This document shows positions 1 through 12,344 of a stretch of DNA of 64,000 nucleotides, piece by piece. Made by a program: the position numbers and the translations under genes. The notes beneath the pieces were generated by a model. That model made no database searches. It was not told the DNA's origin and worked only from the letters and a program-made list of their open reading frames with translations. Each line of letters starts with the position of its first letter. The first letter of the stretch is position 1. This DNA comes from Odontesthes bonariensis (lineage: Eukaryota; Chordata; Actinopteri; Atheriniformes; Atherinopsidae), in the NCBI RefSeq assembly GCF_027942865.1, contig NC_134529.1:17102467-17166466 (forward strand), given 5' to 3'.

Positions 1-1500
1 GGAATGAAGGAGATTTTATGATGACTCAACAAAATGTTGCTACAAACCGTATCAAGTCCCATGTGGCTGTGAGGGCGGAATCTGAGCAAACAAGGAAGTA
101 CTGGTTGCTGATGACCACATCAGACCCCAACATGAATCATCGTGTGGAGACTAAAAGGGCTGTCTGGATGGAGAGGATGCGCTTCTATGTGTCCTCTTTT
201 AGGGTCCTGTCAGGAATCTCTGTGTCCTTGGTGTCTTGAGAGAAGATCTCAAGGGAATTTTGTGTCTCTGGCAAAGTCATCTGGAAGGGATTAAATGCTC
301 TTCAGTACAGCCAGCTGCCTTCCTTCAAACCGAGCAGTCTTTCTTTTTAAATCTGAAGATGAAGATAAATAAAAGAAAATAAATACAAAAATGGCAAGCC
401 ACCCGTCTGTCTATGCAATGCTTTGACTTGTTCCTCGTCCTTGAGGAGGAATGATTGTTTCTCACCAACACCCATCACCCTAATGACCCGCCGGCCATAA
501 CGGCTTCCAGAGATTTCACATGAGGTATCGTGTTGGCAGATGTTTTGACAACATAATTGAGTATTTGTTAAAAAAGAATGTCAGAATAAAATAAAAAGCA
601 GCCCACACACATAAGTTTCCAATCCAGACAGGTTTATTTACTCATTTTTTCATGCCAAACAAACACAGAAGTGGCTGATATTTATTCTATCGTACATAAT
701 GAAATATAAATCTACATACATGTATATATGACACATGGGATATAATGGGTTTTGTGTGATCTGATTAAAAACTTTAGACTCAGTAGTCTTGAAGTTGCTT
801 TTCTTATCGTGAAATCTCTGGATGTAGAAATAAATATAATGTGTGATTAGGAAACAAATAATTTGAATAATTAAATCCTGCAGGGATATTGAAGTCAGCC
901 CTCTGCCAAGGAGACATTCCTCTGGATTAGCAAAATATACTTAGAAACACATGTTTATCAACTTTAATGTTTCACACAGAAATTCTGTAACTGATGGCAG
1001 CAACATGGACATAAGGAGGTGAGACCGATTGATTTAGTCTGTGTGCAAGAAAGCTGGCATCTCATTGTGAGGCCTTCTGTGTGGCCTGGCTTTATGGTCA
1101 AGTTAAAAATCGTCTCGAAAAGTCATGCTTAACAAAAAATATAGTCCAGAGAGAATGCAATGGCATGCCTTCATAATGGTGTAGCAACAGGCTTGGTCAG
1201 CTCGGAGCTGGTTTTTTGAAAATGTTGATTTAGTTCCCATCACTTTCTTTTTTCTTTTTATTTAGAAATATCGTGTAAGGAAAGAGAGCTTCCATTTATG
1301 GGAACATTTCTGAGAACAGTTTATTTACACATCTGATTAAATGGGAATATATTTGCATTATCCCAAACAAAAGTGAGTCATCGTCTGGTCCTCACTGAGG
1401 GATAAATTTCACCCTTCGCAATTAAGAAAACAAACAGACGAGATCAACCAAACAAAAAACAGAACACTGAGCTCTCAGAGGAAGACCTGAGACACATAAC
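1..1500. other. No gene recognised
   Basis: AT-rich intergenic sequence. The only ORF of note (18-239) is 73 codons and has no family resemblance. A minus-strand AATAAA-like signal lies near 630-640, but no minus-strand exons could be found to its right. Confidence 0.5.
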
Positions 1501-1539
1501 AAAAAGGAGGTGACGACGGTGAGACATTTGATCGAGGGC

Positions 1540-1870
1540 TATAAAAGTAAAATAGCCTGGATCTCTTCAGCCCTCTCAGCTTCGAGGTAGAGCCAGTCTC
1601 TCTTTAGCCAGCAGGATCTCCTCGTTTTTTTCTTTTCTTCTCTTCGAGCTGTTCTGCCCTTTTTCTCCAGCACTCAGAGATTCTGTAGATCACCTTTCCA
1701 GTAACACAGACTTTTGCAGAGAGCTCCCTATTCAAGCTTTCCTCTCTATTTCGGAGACTTTTAAAAAAAAAAAAAGTCCAGTTTCTTCAATAGATTTTCC
1801 TCAAGAGCTTTATTAGTTTGCTCTTTATCAGAGCTTCCTCCACCTCATCCAGTTGGACAAGAGTATCAAG
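1540..1870 (+). promoter_or_regulatory. TATA promoter with an untranslated first exon of an unidentified transcript
   Basis: A good TATA box (TATAAAAG, 1540-1547) is followed by about 300 bases with no ATG. The stretch is rich in pyrimidine runs and ends in a consensus donor, CAAG|GTGAGC, with the exon end at 1870. This is the layout of a TATA-driven 5' untranslated exon starting near 1570. No coding exon that would follow it was found nearby; the next + strand gene is elovl4b, about 28 kb away. It could be a distal alternative first exon, a noncoding RNA promoter, or chance. Confidence 0.4.
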
Positions 1871-2303
1871 GTGAGCGTTAGTGTTTGTACGCCTTTTTTC
1901 TTGCCACCTCATCTCAATGCTCCTGAGCCTGGCTCTCACCCTTTGATCGCTGGTTTCTGAGTGAGCAGGTTCTGCTGAAAAGGGTTGCTCTGCTCAGCTC
2001 TCGTTTTGTCCAGAGCAGACAGTCCGTGTTGGAGGGAGCAGATCTTCTCATCTCTGAATTCAAGCTCTGTTGGCTTTGAGGAGGTTGGCCTTCAGCTCTC
2101 GGTTTTGTTGATCTGTTGCCTACAGTTTCTGGACCTTTGGGAGAGGAATGTTGTTCCATTCTTGCCTTATTTAAAAGTGTCCAGCTCCTCAACAGTCTTC
2201 TTTGTTATATTTTGTGTTTCGAAATGCACGAAATGTTTTCAGTTGAGAAGAGGAGACTTTCCTTCTACAAAGCCATGCTTTTTTAATAAATGCAGCGTAC
2301 GGT

Positions 2304-2676
2304 TTAAAGGTGGGGTATGAGATGTTTTCTGGAGCATTTTTTATCACATTGTCTGAAAACCTCCTCACGACCCCATTGCACCCACTAAAATAGAATGTTT
2401 GGAAAAAAAATAATATTTTAGTCCATTGTAGAGGGTGTAGCAAGAGGAAATGTCTGACCAATAGAAGTAATGATGAGAGTTACTTCTATTGGATTCTGAC
2501 ATGCCAATCAACCGTCAGCCCCCCTCACCCCTCCCCCCTGCGCGTTCACAGACTCGTGACTCGTTCATGTGTTTTGAAGACGTGGTTTCGAGGGGTGGGC
2601 TGAAGGGAGAGGCAAGGTTGTGTATTTTCAAAAATATAGCTTGCAGGAACCAAGATCTCATACCCCACCTTGAACA
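2304..2676. mobile_element. TTAA-flanked MITE, copy 1
   Basis: Terminal inverted repeats AAGGTGGGGTATGAGAT (from 2307) and its complement ending at 2671 enclose about 365 bp. TTAA stands at 2304-2307 and a degraded TTGA follows the right end. The ends resemble those of the element at 8542-9104, so both belong to one family. TTAA target sites are used by Kolobok and piggyBac elements. Small ORFs inside (for example 2489-2752) show no family resemblance. Confidence 0.75.
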
Positions 2677-2679
2677 ATG

Positions 2680-4855
2680 TTTTGCTAAAATATGGGACAC
2701 CTTCCCTAAAAAAACAAAAGATGCACAACTGAACTGCTGGACTGAGCACTGAGCCTGATGGTCCCTCTCCTCTTTTGTCAGGAGGACAAGGTGTCCTTGA
2801 TTTCAAAGCAGTGATTTGTCTGATCACAGAGTTTTCCTCCTTGTCTCAGTCCATTTTAAATCAGACGGCTGTGTTTTCTTGATTATGTTCACATATGGGT
2901 TATTCTTTGCATGATCGAGCTTTAACCTGCATCTCTGGAAGGCACAGTGAACTGGGTTCACAGAATGGGATTTCTGGAGGTGTTTCTGAGCTCATGCAGT
3001 TTCTCATGACAGAATCATGTCTGTTTTTAATGCAGTGCTGTTTGAGGGCCTGGAAATTATGGACATCCACAAGGTGCTCTTTTTATACCCAGTTATATTA
3101 CCAACCTGTTGCTAATTAACCTAATTAGTTCCAACATGTTCTTTCAACTATTTCTTCCTCTGAGTACTACTTACTTTATCAGCCTTTTTTGCCTCTAAGT
3201 TCAAGCTGAGCTCGTGTTTTTGATGAAATAGTAAAAGATTTCTCACTTTAAAATTTCTCACTTGAAAGAGATGTTTTTTACGTTCTGAAGAAAAGAAGCC
3301 TAGAATGTCAGTGCATTTTTTTTTAATAGAATAGATTTAGTGTCTCCTGACTTGCACATCTTACCCTGCTCTGTCCTCTTGACATGATGACGGTTGATTG
3401 AAGCTCTGAGGATCTAGCATGTGCGATAGCTAAGAGTTTCTCCAAAGACACATATTTCTCCTTTCAACCAGTGAAACCCTGTGAGATGAACGTCCTGGTT
3501 CTGCTGAGTACAGTCTTATAGACAATATACATTTTAGAATGGATTTGTCTCGCAATATTACAGCACAAAGAAAAACGTTCAACTCTAGAAGACTTCTTCT
3601 TCTAGAGAAAACAACAGTTTTCACATTCATTGGACCCAAATATCACATCCAAAATAACCCTCATTTTAAAAAACAATCTGCCCTTAATGGATGCAAACGT
3701 ATAGGTTGTCTATTCTCATGTTTCCAAGCTAAAATAAGCTACTGCTAGCTGTATATTCATGTTCCAACATGAGAGTCTTCTCATCTAACTCAAACAAACA
3801 AGCCATTGGATTATTCCCGCAGTGCAGCTGACTCTTTTATCTCTTTTATCTTCCCATTTCCTGCTAAATGAAGTCCCATGAAGTTTAAAAGAATGCTAAT
3901 CGAGCTGCTACAGTCACGCAACCATAGAGTCAACGGATTCGCAAAGGATAAATGAACATACAATTCTGGGGTATATAAAATGTACAATTAGGTTTGCATG
4001 GTCTCTCATTAAATATCACCAAAGATATTTCATGTACTTAGCTTAGAGTAATGACAGTATGGGTTAGTCAACCAGCTGACAACAGGCTGAAAACATATGC
4101 AAAATGTGCAAAATGCACATGGACAAGGGACCACAGACACACAGTCTCTTCTTGAATGGCTCAGCTTGGAATTGAACACACATGGTTGTGTTTTTTTGCT
4201 GAAATAAATTATCCTTAAGATAGTTGAGACCAACATACCATGACTCATCAAATTAAACATTGTGCATGTGTTTGTGGAATTGGAAATAAATTCCCAAACA
4301 AAAACTATCATGCCCGTTGGCAGAAAGACAATTGAAGTCAAAAGTCATCAAAAGTAATTGCCTCTTACAACACCAAATAAGAAAAAGTCAGGATACTAAA
4401 TGCAAATTTTATTCTACACAAACACTGTGAATTTTACACTGACTTGAGATCCTTGCAGACAGTATGAACACAATAAATTTCCTGTCTTCCCTCTACCTAA
4501 ATTCATGTGTTAATATGTCTTCTCTTTTGCATTTTGGTTCTCCTACACATTACAAAAAAAAACAGCTGGGACAATTAAGGTCTAACCACTTTGGGATGCT
4601 GCCATTCCTTTTCACAACTATTAAAGGGTGCACTGGCATTGTTGGAAAGCAGGCCACTCCGATGCCCAAACACTGTTCTTCCTGAGCCATGTCTTTGCCT
4701 TGTGTGCAGAAGGGGGTTTTGTGCTGTCATCTCGAGAGCAGACTGTTCATTCATTTCATCATTTAGTCATTCGTTTTCCATACTCGTGGCATGTTGAGTA
4801 TGTTGGCAGCATATGTTGTGCTAATGTCTTAACATACTTTTCTGCTTTATTTTAT
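2680..4855. other. No gene recognised
   Basis: AT-rich intergenic DNA. ORFs of 60-100 codons on both strands lack splice context and family motifs, and nothing coding could be supported. Confidence 0.5.
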
Positions 4856-4859
4856 CATC

Positions 4860-5060
4860 ACCCCATACCATCACAGAGCCAGGCTTTTTGACCTGTTGCT
4901 GAAAACAAGACTGGATCGTCTTTTTTGTTTTTGCTTTATACTCTTGTAAAAAAGGTCTTGAATATGGATTAGTCTGACCACAATACACATTTTCACTGCG
5001 TGATGGTCCATGGCAGATACCTCAGAGCCCAGAGAAGTTGATGCCAGTTGTGGACATAAG
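4860..5060 (-). mobile_element. Degraded Tc1/mariner-like transposase remnant
   Basis: Read on the minus strand, the sequence just right of 4860 encodes SVMVWG, the characteristic beta-strand before the second catalytic Asp region of Tc1-like transposases. The rest is out of frame and AT-enriched. No terminal repeats were identified, so the limits are approximate. Confidence 0.45.
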
Positions 5061-5539
5061 GCTTCTGTTTTTGCGCGGTGAAATTTTAAAATACATTTGC
5101 AAATGTTTCTCCATACTGAAACAAAGATTTCCCAGAGTTATCCCTTTGCCAAATATAAGCTATCGAGAAAGTACTGTTTTTGAGTTTTTTGCAGTGCCGG
5201 GATCGTAAATCAACGGTGTCACCTTAGACTCACGCCATAGCCCTTTATGTACCAAAATTTCCCTATATTCTGTGAATCATTTAATGAAAAACAATGCACT
5301 ATTGAAAGATAAATATGACAATTCCTTTCAATCTTTCTTTGAGGAGCATTGTCTGTCCATCTTTCCTCCTCAGAGGCCCTTGGTAGATCCTTCTTTTGTA
5401 CCAAATCACGATCAAGCTTGTTGAAAAAGAGTTTTTTCCTTTTTCTTTTACCTTTTTTTTACGTACGTATTTGAACATTTTTTAAATATTTTTTTATTTT
5501 CTTCATCTTGTTGTAGATTAAAAAGGTTTATTGAGAAAG

Positions 5540-5580
5540 AGGAGTCACGTGACTCCGGTCGGCCGGTCGGCCATGTTGGC
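5540..5580 (+). promoter_or_regulatory. Possible promoter of the 5.7-kb gene
   Basis: A perfect palindrome GGAGTCACGTGACTCC with a central CACGTG E-box (about 5541-5556) is followed by a duplicated CGGTCGGC motif, about 140 bases before the ATG at 5694. Its position suggests a core promoter element. There is no experimental support. Confidence 0.35.
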
Positions 5581-5693
5581 AGAAGAATCTATTGGTTGCC
5601 AGGGGCAACGCCATTATCTTAACGGATATCTTCCCGCATTTGTCATTTCGGCAGGGCAGAGACGAATACAAAAGAAAGAAAGAAAGCAAAGCA

Positions 5694-6574
5694 ATGGAGA
5701 GAGATAAGGCGAAAGAAAAAGGACCTTACAGGGACAAGCTTATTACAAGCGCAAAGCAGCGGTATTTGGAGAAACTGTCCAGCATCCAAAATATTGATCC
5801 TTACGAGCTCCCTGCAGCAGAATGGCACAGAGACCTGGACCAGTTACCTCCGTGCACATATATGGACATAGTCAATTATCTTGTCTTTGGTGTAAGTTAC
5901 TACACTATGCAGGAGTTTAAAAGTCACAAATCTTTGGAATCGTACAAGACTTTCTGCTGTGGCTGGGTGCAGGACTTGGCCATCTACAAGCCTCCAGGTG
6001 GCTCTGGTGATGATAACAGCGTTGTACTGGCAAAGGTAAGGTTCTTGTCATGCGTTTTAGTGTGTTGTAATTACATTGCATTGAGACACTTCTTGACCAA
6101 AATGACAACGTAATTAACTGCGACTTGTTTTGTAAACACTAGATTAACGAGATGTTCAATGTACACCAAACGTTTCCAATGTTTTGATGTATGCTAAAGC
6201 TTATGTTTAGGTATTTAGTTGTCATTTGATTTTAGCCCGACACATACTGTAGCAGCTTATTGTGTTGGGTGTTGGGGGCTGCAAAGTGAACAAACCAGTT
6301 CTGGGTTGGCTAGGGTACTTATGTGTGATTGCAAGGCGTACATTCCTGGTTAGATTTAAGCCATTATCAATGTGTCTAAAGTGTAGACTGTAACTTGAAA
6401 TAAATGCTTTTTACTGTTTAGTTTATTTAACTTTATTTATTTTACAGGTCCTGCATTCACGGAGACTCTGTGAGCCTCAACTTACCAGTCCAGTGGTATC
6501 ACTTCAGTTGTGTGGGGCTTGTGGACAGACCCTCCGCTGACACGCCATGGTTTTGCTCTTCTTGTGCTGAATAG
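5694..6574 (+). pseudogene. Compact two-exon gene or remnant of a SWIM/YqaJ-like family with a PHD-finger end
   Basis: The first exon opens at ATG 5694; codons upstream to 5592 are open but lack an ATG. It encodes 114 residues up to a consensus donor after 6035. The reading, including DPYELPAAEWHRDLDQLPP, NYLVF and YKTFCCGWVQDL, resembles the N-terminal region of a multi-copy animal protein family that continues into SWIM zinc-finger and YqaJ-type nuclease domains (recalled; not searched). After a 412-base intron an acceptor (TTTACAG, exon from 6448) opens a second exon. In the spliced frame it gives VLHSRRLCEPQL and stops at 6540. In the +1 frame the same bases read WYHFSCVGL and PWFCSSCAE, a clear PHD-finger C-terminal half, stopping at 6574. 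A polyadenylation signal AATAAA is near 6761. The middle domains are missing, so this is probably an internally deleted or decayed copy. Confidence 0.5.
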
Positions 6575-6792
6575 TGTTTCTTTGTTCTTTTGCACTAGTA
6601 ACAGTATTATTTTATTATTGCTTGTTGTCAATGTTTACATGCTGGAAATTTTTATACTTTTTATTCTGAATGCACACATGCTCTTTTGCACTGTTAACTT
6701 TTCCTAGAGGTATATGGCATTCTGCACCTTGCGCCCTTATTCTTTTTTGCTGTTCTGTTAATAAACATTGTTAAGCCATATCAAGTTGTTTC

Positions 6793-6880
6793 AAGCATTT
6801 ATTTCAAACAAATTAAATGGTAATGAACAAGGCACTCAAACATTTATTTCAAACAAATTAAAAAGTAATGAACAATGAGG
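6793..6880. repeat. Imperfect tandem duplication of about 45 bp
   Basis: The block CATTTATTTCAAACAAATTA and the following GGTAATGAACAA occur twice in a row just downstream of the AATAAA of the PHD-type gene. Each unit carries a minus-strand AATAAA within GAAATAAATG, so a convergent transcript could end here, although no minus-strand exon is visible. Confidence 0.7.
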
Positions 6881-7349
6881 AATGAACTCAAACAACACTT
6901 TTGCACATGTTCGTTAAGGCACAGCAAACAGTGACAATCTTATCTAAAGGCATTAGGTTTTCACCCTCACATTTGAGCAGCATGTGCACAGGTACAGTTG
7001 AATGTAAAAAGCTGAATTTGTCCAGTCAGCGTGGTTCTCCAACATCTCATATGATGGCTTACCTACAACAGAATAAATAGTTTATGAAAAAAACCTATGC
7101 AATCAATGGCAAACCCATCACAGAACACATGCAAAATAAAGATACAGACTGAGAGGGTAACGCTGCTCATGGTATGACAAAAGGGCTGAAGGGGTACACA
7201 TTAACACATTAGCCACATTAGGGGGTAGTTAACATTAATTTTCGAAGAGGCAACAGTTTGCAAATTGAGCATTTTCGAAGAGGCAACATTTCGCTAGGCA
7301 GCAACGTCAGGTGCACTTCAGGGTTTGCAACAACATAAGGTAACTTCGT

Positions 7350-7949
7350 TACCCAGGCTCCGCCCTCGCAGTGACGCAACACCTTCGGCTCTGCTACACT
7401 TACTCAGGCAAACTGCTCATTTCAGTTCCCGAAAAAATGGGAACTCCACCCACTTTGTCGGGAAGCAATCAACTTTGAGCAGCGCCAACGGCCCAGGGTA
7501 GAGGCGTGTTCAAGGTAGTGACGTGGTTGAACTGCCACTCAACCCATGGATTGTACACGGAAGCGCTTCATTCAATATCAACATGGAGCAGCGTCAAGCT
7601 TTTGACACTGCTGTAGATGCTGTAATGAAAGTGTTCGACGGGAGATTCTCGTTAAAAATCGAGCAAAGAACAGCCCTTGAATCATTTCTTGACAGGAAAG
7701 ACGTTTTCGCCTTGCTCCCTACTGGCTTTGGTAAGAGTTTAATCTACCAGTTAGCCCCGCTGGTAGCTAAATCATACGTCAGAGGAAAGAGTGGTGTGAT
7801 TGGCTTAAGCTTAGGCACAGCCTTTTCTGGCCACAACCAGTAGCAACCCGAGGGAGGCGGGTTGACCAGGCCATTTCGAATCGTATTCGTTATGGTCTTG
7901 GTCAGACCAGAATCTCGAAGAGATTTGAAAGTCTATGTTAATCAGGCTA
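7350..7949 (+). mobile_element. Element A: short DNA element carrying a RecQ-helicase fragment, 9-bp TSD
   Basis: The 600-bp element is bounded by the direct repeat TAACTTCGT at 7341-7349 and 7950-7958. It begins TACCCAGGCTCC and ends TTAATCAGGCTA, so its inverted ends (TACCCAG/TAGCCTG) match at five of seven positions. It is almost identical, in opposite orientation, to element B (19609-20218). The main difference is about ten bases that B has after CTGCTCATT. It carries a RecQ-like ORF. A 9-bp duplication and lack of a poly(A) or simple-repeat tail point to a DNA transposon; 9 bp is typical of Mutator-like elements. Confidence 0.75.
7583..7843 (+). CDS. RecQ-family helicase N-terminal fragment (86 aa) in element A
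   Basis: Translation from the first ATG (7583) gives 86 residues; the frame is open upstream to a GTG at 7523. It contains the RecQ motif 0 region (EQRTALESFLDRKDVFALLP) followed at once by a Walker A motif, PTGFGKSLIYQLAPLV, with the conserved GKS. The ORF stops soon after motif I (GLSLGTAFSGHNQ), so motifs Ia-VI and the RQC domain are absent. It cannot be an active helicase alone. The predicted protein is identical in element B. It may be an exon of a longer spliced gene, a captured fragment, or a dominant short peptide. Confidence 0.55.
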   Translation: MEQRQAFDTAVDAVMKVFDGRFSLKIEQRTALESFLDRKDVFALLPTGFGKSLIYQLAPLVAKSYVRGKSGVIGLSLGTAFSGHNQ

Positions 7950-8541
7950 TAACTTCGTAGCTTAAAGAGACAACAACATAAAGAGATTTTTAGATAACGT
8001 ACCCGAATGAAAATGTAGAGAACACACTCTCATCGACGGAGGGGTGCATTCGAAAGCAAGGTCCAGCCAGCCAGGCAACCCGGCGTCTCCTCGTCAGGTC
8101 AGACGCCTGCTCTCCCTGATGCTGCATCCATTTAGGAAACCGAAAAAAAATGTATTTCGTTGTTCCTATGTTTCCCAAACGTATTATGTGAGGTACTGGA
8201 ACAGTTCTTCACACAGCAGTGATTTCCAGGCATGTTCTTGCAATTCCGCACTGTTTAAACTTACTGATTTAAAAACACACGCGTACAATGTAAACGAACG
8301 GAGAGAATGGCGTTTTCTCGCTAGCATTCTGCCAACATGGCGGATAGGGGCGGGGCTCTGTACTATGACGACAACTCCTCATTCTCAATAGTATTTGAGA
8401 AGGCTGTTCATTTGTCCACAGTGATAACACAACACATTCAGTTAGGATGTACATTGCTCACCCTGTTTTGAAATGTAATTTAGCATGTTAGCATGCAAAT
8501 ATTTGCTGATCCAATCCATTGCAGTCAACAATTGTAGTTAA

Positions 8542-9104
8542 AGGTAGGGTAGGAGATCCTGGATTTTGAGTCCAGCGAAGCTGCATTTTGAAAATACACA
8601 GGTAAAAGTCCCAACCCTTTTCTTCACTTTCCCCCCGCAGGCACGCCTCTAGAGTACATGAACGCGCACGAGCACGAAGGTGCACGAGCGCTGTTCTGAC
8701 AGCAAGCATCGATCGTTGCCGTATTTAGTATTTAGTATTTAGTTTATGCTAACTATACGTTTAATAATGCTAGGTGCTAGCCAAGCTGGCTCTAGTTTAG
8801 CTTCCTGCCAAGCTTCTGGACTCGTAATTCGTTCACGGAGCAGGGTACGCGCACATGGAGAAGGAGGGGGAGGGGGAGGGAGGAGCAGATTGCAGTTTGA
8901 TAGACGGCATCAGAATCCAATCATTGTGAACGGTCCGTTCACAATGATTGGATACTGTTTTTCCTAGATTGTACGTTCTAGAGGCCACTAAAACTTTTCA
9001 TATTTGTGTCAAAACTTTTAATTAATTGGTTGCAATGGGGGTGTGAAGAGTATTTCAAGCAATATGTAAAAAAATGTTCCAGAAAAAGATCCCCTACCCT
9101 GCCT
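8542..9104. mobile_element. TTAA-flanked MITE, copy 2
   Basis: The ends AGGTAGGGTAGGAGAT (8542) and ATCCCCTACCCTGCCT (to 9104) are inverted repeats, flanked on both sides by TTAA (8538-8541 and 9105-9108). The 563-bp interior encodes nothing recognisable. It holds a perfect 19-bp hairpin at 8915-8953. The termini are of the same type as the element at 2308-2672. Confidence 0.8.
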
Positions 9105-9109
9105 TTAAT

Positions 9110-12100
9110 GGGAAAGTAAATTATTCCAAATATATTGGATATACTTCAGAAACTGAAGTAACTGACAAAAAAACATGTAAATGTTGGAAGTAGATTAAGT
9201 CTGATCATTACAGATTTGAATTCTGAAGTCGTATAAATGTTAAATTCAGCCAAATGGTGGAATTTAAACACTTGAACTTTTCCTTTTCCATTGCCCTATT
9301 GCTTTTGCCATTTCTATGCTACCAACTTTATGCCGGAAGAAGAACAGATTATAGTGTAGAAGGACTTAACTCTTATCCTGGACTGCAGGTTCAAAACCAG
9401 AAGCTGGAAACTGTACTTTGACTTATAAAAGTAACAATTTTGGAATGAGAAAAGCAAAGGCAACTGAGAAATACCATAAGTAATAGAGAAAAAAGAAAAT
9501 GCAAAAGCAATGTGAAAACTAAAGAAAACAACATAAATGAGTGAAAAGATTTTATGATCATTAAAGAAATGTTCTCACTTACTTACTCACTCACTTTCTT
9601 TCTATTTCTAATTATATTTCACCTTTCTTGATTTTCACATGTATTCCTTCAATTCTTGAAATGTTCTTTTTCTGTTACAGACCTTTGATTGTGGCACATC
9701 TATTATTCCAAACTAAACTACCTAACAGAAACATTCGATATAACTCGCTTGGCCAGCTCATCAATGTGCCAGCATTTCAAATCACTTACGCACAAAAATC
9801 ACTGTCCAGATACTAAAGAACTTGACTGTAATCCCTCTCATTTGTGCTTGCAAAATTTGTTTATACAAACATACAAAAAGTACTTCAAATGTGGTGGTTA
9901 AGGGCATTTTAAATCCTGGTTAATTGTTATAATTATCATGGGGCAGCACGCTGGCAAAGGGCACTCGTGCCTCAGGGAATGACGTCAGACACTGACCTCA
10001 GAGGCATTGCAGGCAGTGGGTCAGCCTCTTGGCAGCACATCGGCTTCAGATTGATATTAACAGAACGTGACAGGGCTGAGAGACTTTGAGCTGAGTGGGG
10101 CAAAGGATTAACTAGACTCTGATACCTGCAGTGCCTACAGCACCTAGAGCTAATGCCGTCCCAATTTCAAACTACATACTAATATAAGTAGGTTTAAAGT
10201 ATGTAATGCGGTCAAGTTGTAAATGCTGCTGAAAGTATACTCAAGCTACAAACCTGTTAGAGTAATGATGACCTAACAGCGGCTTAATATCAAAATATCT
10301 TGGCTTCATTACTGTTGGATGTTTTTCTCATTCTGTCTTCGAGTATTCAATTATACTTTCATCAACAGCATTGGGGCATGCTTTAGGTTTCCTGTCAGCA
10401 AAAAGTCTACATAACTTATAGCAATAACAAGAAATTGTCACGCATTGGAATCTGTACCAATAATAAGAAATCCACATTTTAACAGCTTGGATATCTGTTT
10501 TTTATGTCTCAAAAAACTATTAAGTTTCTAATGCCGTAATAGTGTCTTCAGACTACATATTAAATTAATTGTGTGCAATTGCATATAAAGTGAGCAATTT
10601 CCCACCATGTGAAGCAAGTGGACCCAAACACATGCAAGCAAAAAATCTTTTAGCTTCAGCTAATCAGTCAAATGGCATTTTGTTGAGACAGCCTATCATT
10701 GTTGAGATTGTTCTGACTTCATTGGGAGCCAAAATCAGTAGATTTGTTTATGAGGGATCTGATTAACAATTGTGGACAAACTTAACAGAGCTCACAGTTT
10801 GAACAGTCATTACAGCTTCCAACTTAGCAGTAGCATTAGCTGCTTCAGTTAGCTAGCTAGCTTTTTAGTTTGGTTCCGATAGGACACATGTAGGCTAACC
10901 ATGTTAAATGTGTGAATGTTTATTTTTTTCCTATTTCGCAACTTTGGCATAAATATTACTTTTACTACCAAATTATATCCATTTCAATCATAATACATAT
11001 TTATAGTAGTGAATTAACACAAACATTGGAACACTTGGTCACCTGGATACCTGGTCTAGCTGTCAGCTGCATCGAATTTTCAAGTTGACTAAATCCCAAT
11101 AAATTGGCTACATAAGTTTAGAGATATATAATCTTCTAGAAACATTCTAAAACTTCATTATGTTACAGTTACTAGTTAATCCACTGTTAATAGTGGAAAG
11201 AAACAGGGTAATGGTGTTTATTGAGGCAACAACCACCCCATGAGCAACTTTTCGCTACATGAAATGCTGCAAAAACACAACAGAGGCTGAAATGATGTGA
11301 GGAAAGCAAAGCGAATTTTCACTACACCTGTGGTCTGAACACACCATAACTCAGCATCTTAAAGTCAAAGTAACATGATTAACGGCTATCACGCAACAAC
11401 AGTAGCCTATTTGTTTGCTTCATTAACCTTTTTCTGATTTCTTCTCTGAGTAGGACAGAGCTGTTGGAAGAAGAACTGCTCATAGCCAAAACTGTTGTCA
11501 GTCTCCCTTTATGGCAATAAGACCTTCAATCAAACAACCAAATAGGTAATTTGTTCATGCCTATAAATGCAATCAATAAGGATGTCCTCTAAACTACCAC
11601 CCCTAGTGACAGCAGGAGGGATGACTCACATGAGCATTTCCAGATTAAAGCAAACAAGTATTTAGTTTAACAAGCCACAGAGTCCTTTTAAAGATGAAAG
11701 GAGGGTGATGAATGATACAGTTGCAATGAGCACTTTAAACCTAGGGTTGTGAGTTTCATACCCAGATAAGAAAACTGTACTTTTACTACTGGCTTACATT
11801 CAGTCAACAATATGCTAAAACTCAATACTTTCACAACTCCACTTTCAAATTAATGGACATCCTTTTGCTGGTTGCCTTGGTCACACTTGTACACAACAAC
11901 ACGTTTGACAAAACTTTTTCACTTCCTGGATGAGTTTAAGCACTAACATCTGCTTCAGGTTAGAGATCAAAACTACTCGGTTAGGGTTTTTGAAAAAGCG
12001 TAGTGGTTAGGACTAAAAAGACTTTCTTTGTAGCTACTCTGCTACGGTTGCATTAATTGGTTCCATTGCCAAGCTTCACATGCTCTTCAATTGCTCTCAT

Positions 12101-12180
12101 GACCGATCAAGGTCACATATTTGGAAAACATCTTATAAGTTATCATTGCCTGCATGAACAAACGAAACCTTGGGTAGTTT
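9110..12180. other. No gene recognised
   Basis: AT-rich intergenic DNA with only short ORFs lacking motifs. Nothing could be supported as coding, RNA gene or mobile element. Confidence 0.5.
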
Positions 12181-12344
12181 TTGGGAGGACATTTTTCAAA
12201 ATGGACGGTCGTCAGTGTATAATTTTGAAGTAGATGGCTGCATCTTTTTGACTGTTTTAACATATTTTTCGAGAAGGAACTCGGTGCTCTGACAAGATAA
12301 TTTAATTAAAAACAAATTACTTTAATTTGAACATCCCACAAAAA

